Shown: one piece after another, positions 6,115 to 6,693 of the stretch
Layout of the letters: every line of letters begins with the position of its first letter
How positions within the stretch are numbered: the first letter of the stretch is position 1
Position numbers and translations under genes: made by a program
NCBI GenBank assembly: GCA_024277605.1
Contig: JAJRUU010000060.1
Coordinates: 1 to 6,693 of the forward strand
Source: a bacterium
GTDB taxonomy: Bacteria; SZUA-182; SZUA-191; JAJRXT01
Length of the DNA stretch: 6,693 nucleotides
Direction of reading: 5' to 3'
The notes under the pieces: generated by a model
Seen by the model: the letters and a program-made list of their open reading frames with translations, nothing else
Databases searched by the model: none
Told to the model about the DNA's origin: nothing

Positions 6115-6693
6115 CGACCAAACTTGAAAGTCTTTGTGATGAAATTTTTCCGGATGAATCCCTAACAGTTTCTCTGTGGCATGGCTCACAAAGGTAAATC
6201 CCTGCTCAGGTGAGTAGCTATAGATTATTTCCGGTATGCGACAGGAAAGGCTTTGCTGTTTTAGATGAAAGTCGGTAATCTCTTCGAGGAATACTTGAAT
6301 GTAGAATTCGCCTATTTTAGACACTTGCCGATCAATTGTCTGGCGGATAAGACTAATAAATTGATCTACTTGTTCCTGTTCTTTTAAAGAACTTTCTTTA
6401 TGGGCGTTAAGTTTATCAACTATTACGTCCCGAAAAACGATATACCCTTTAACAAGATTTTGATAGGAACTGCCAACCACTTTTTCACTTTTGACCGCTT
6501 GCTTTACTCCTTTTAAAATCTGTTCATCCAGTGAGTTAAAAATACTTTTTAGTATTCCCGGATAATAAAGCTCGCTTAAATCATTAGAAGAGGGTCGTGA
6601 TTCAGCCGATCCGGCATCTGCATTAAACTGGCGCATTTTCTCCAGCCAGCACACCAGTATTTCTTGTTCATGTTGCTGTAGGAAATCGAATAA
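6112..6693 (-). CDS. Sensor half of the same histidine kinase gene: helical RsbRD-like domain plus start of PAS (5' partial)
   Basis: The frame is open to the window edge. Thirteen codons (LFDFLQQHEQEIL) precede the GTG at 6654, so that GTG is most likely an internal Val and the real start lies off the right edge. The first part is helical: LFDFLQQHEQEILVCWLEKM at the N-terminus and YQNLVKGYIVFRDVIVDKL further on. The first block resembles the start of the RsbRD N-terminal sensor domain (pattern L..h..eIl..W), and the second the segment before PAS domains in many soluble kinases. A PAS domain begins at about RIPEIIYSYSPEQGFTFVS and includes EKLLGIHPEKF, then stops at TAG 6114-6112 right after FQVWS. 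The next in-frame residues, YIHPQDREEAL, are the expected continuation of a PAS_3-type fold. This product alone would have half a PAS domain and no kinase. Confidence 0.8.
   Translation of the reverse strand, partial: LFDFLQQHEQEILVCWLEKMRQFNADAGSAESRPSSNDLSELYYPGILKSIFNSLDEQILKGVKQAVKSEKVVGSSYQNLVKGYIVFRDVIVDKLNAHKESSLKEQEQVDQFISLIRQTIDRQVSKIGEFYIQVFLEEITDFHLKQQSLSCRIPEIIYSYSPEQGFTFVSHATEKLLGIHPEKFHHKDFQVWS

Noticed and set aside
1..6693. tRNA, rRNA, CRISPR array, toxin-antitoxin or defence genes
   Set aside because: I looked for cloverleaf patterns, regularly spaced repeats and small paired ORFs on both strands and saw none.

Overview
The window looks like chromosomal DNA from a bacterium of moderate GC content. 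All three recognisable loci lie on the minus strand. The phylum cannot be fixed from sequence alone. A full-length Mfd, a cytoplasmic PAS histidine kinase with a helical RsbRD-like sensor region, and transposable-element ends fit many Gram-negative or uncultivated lineages.

Layout, left to right. Positions 1-141 look like the outer end of an IS21-type insertion sequence whose body lies off the left edge: two tandem 23-bp repeats preceded by a good outward-facing sigma70-type promoter. Positions 142-363 are non-coding and include a run of ten G. Positions 364-3900 (minus) hold a complete mfd gene for the transcription-repair coupling factor. Its first codons overlap a 126-bp inverted-repeat element (3879-4004) that looks like a MITE and supplies the annotated ATG. 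Positions 4005-4301 are non-coding, with a candidate mfd promoter and several small hairpins. Positions 4302-5084 (minus) encode a probable exported or lipid-anchored protein with a DUF4136-like N-terminal part and a clear PDZ domain. It overlaps by 8 bp the histidine kinase gene just upstream (5077-6693, minus). The kinase gene runs off the right edge and is interrupted by an in-frame TAG at 6112-6114, in the middle of its PAS domain.

How the genes relate. The kinase and PDZ genes are almost certainly one transcription unit, and the PDZ gene probably depends on translational coupling because no Shine-Dalgarno sequence precedes it. No response regulator is visible. mfd is separated from this pair by about 400 bp and probably has its own promoter, with the MITE-like element now sitting in its leader. 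The points most worth a second look are the amber codon in the kinase, the MITE that forms the mfd start, and the unusual DUF4136-like/PDZ protein paired with a sensor kinase. I found no defence system, CRISPR array, tRNA or rRNA.
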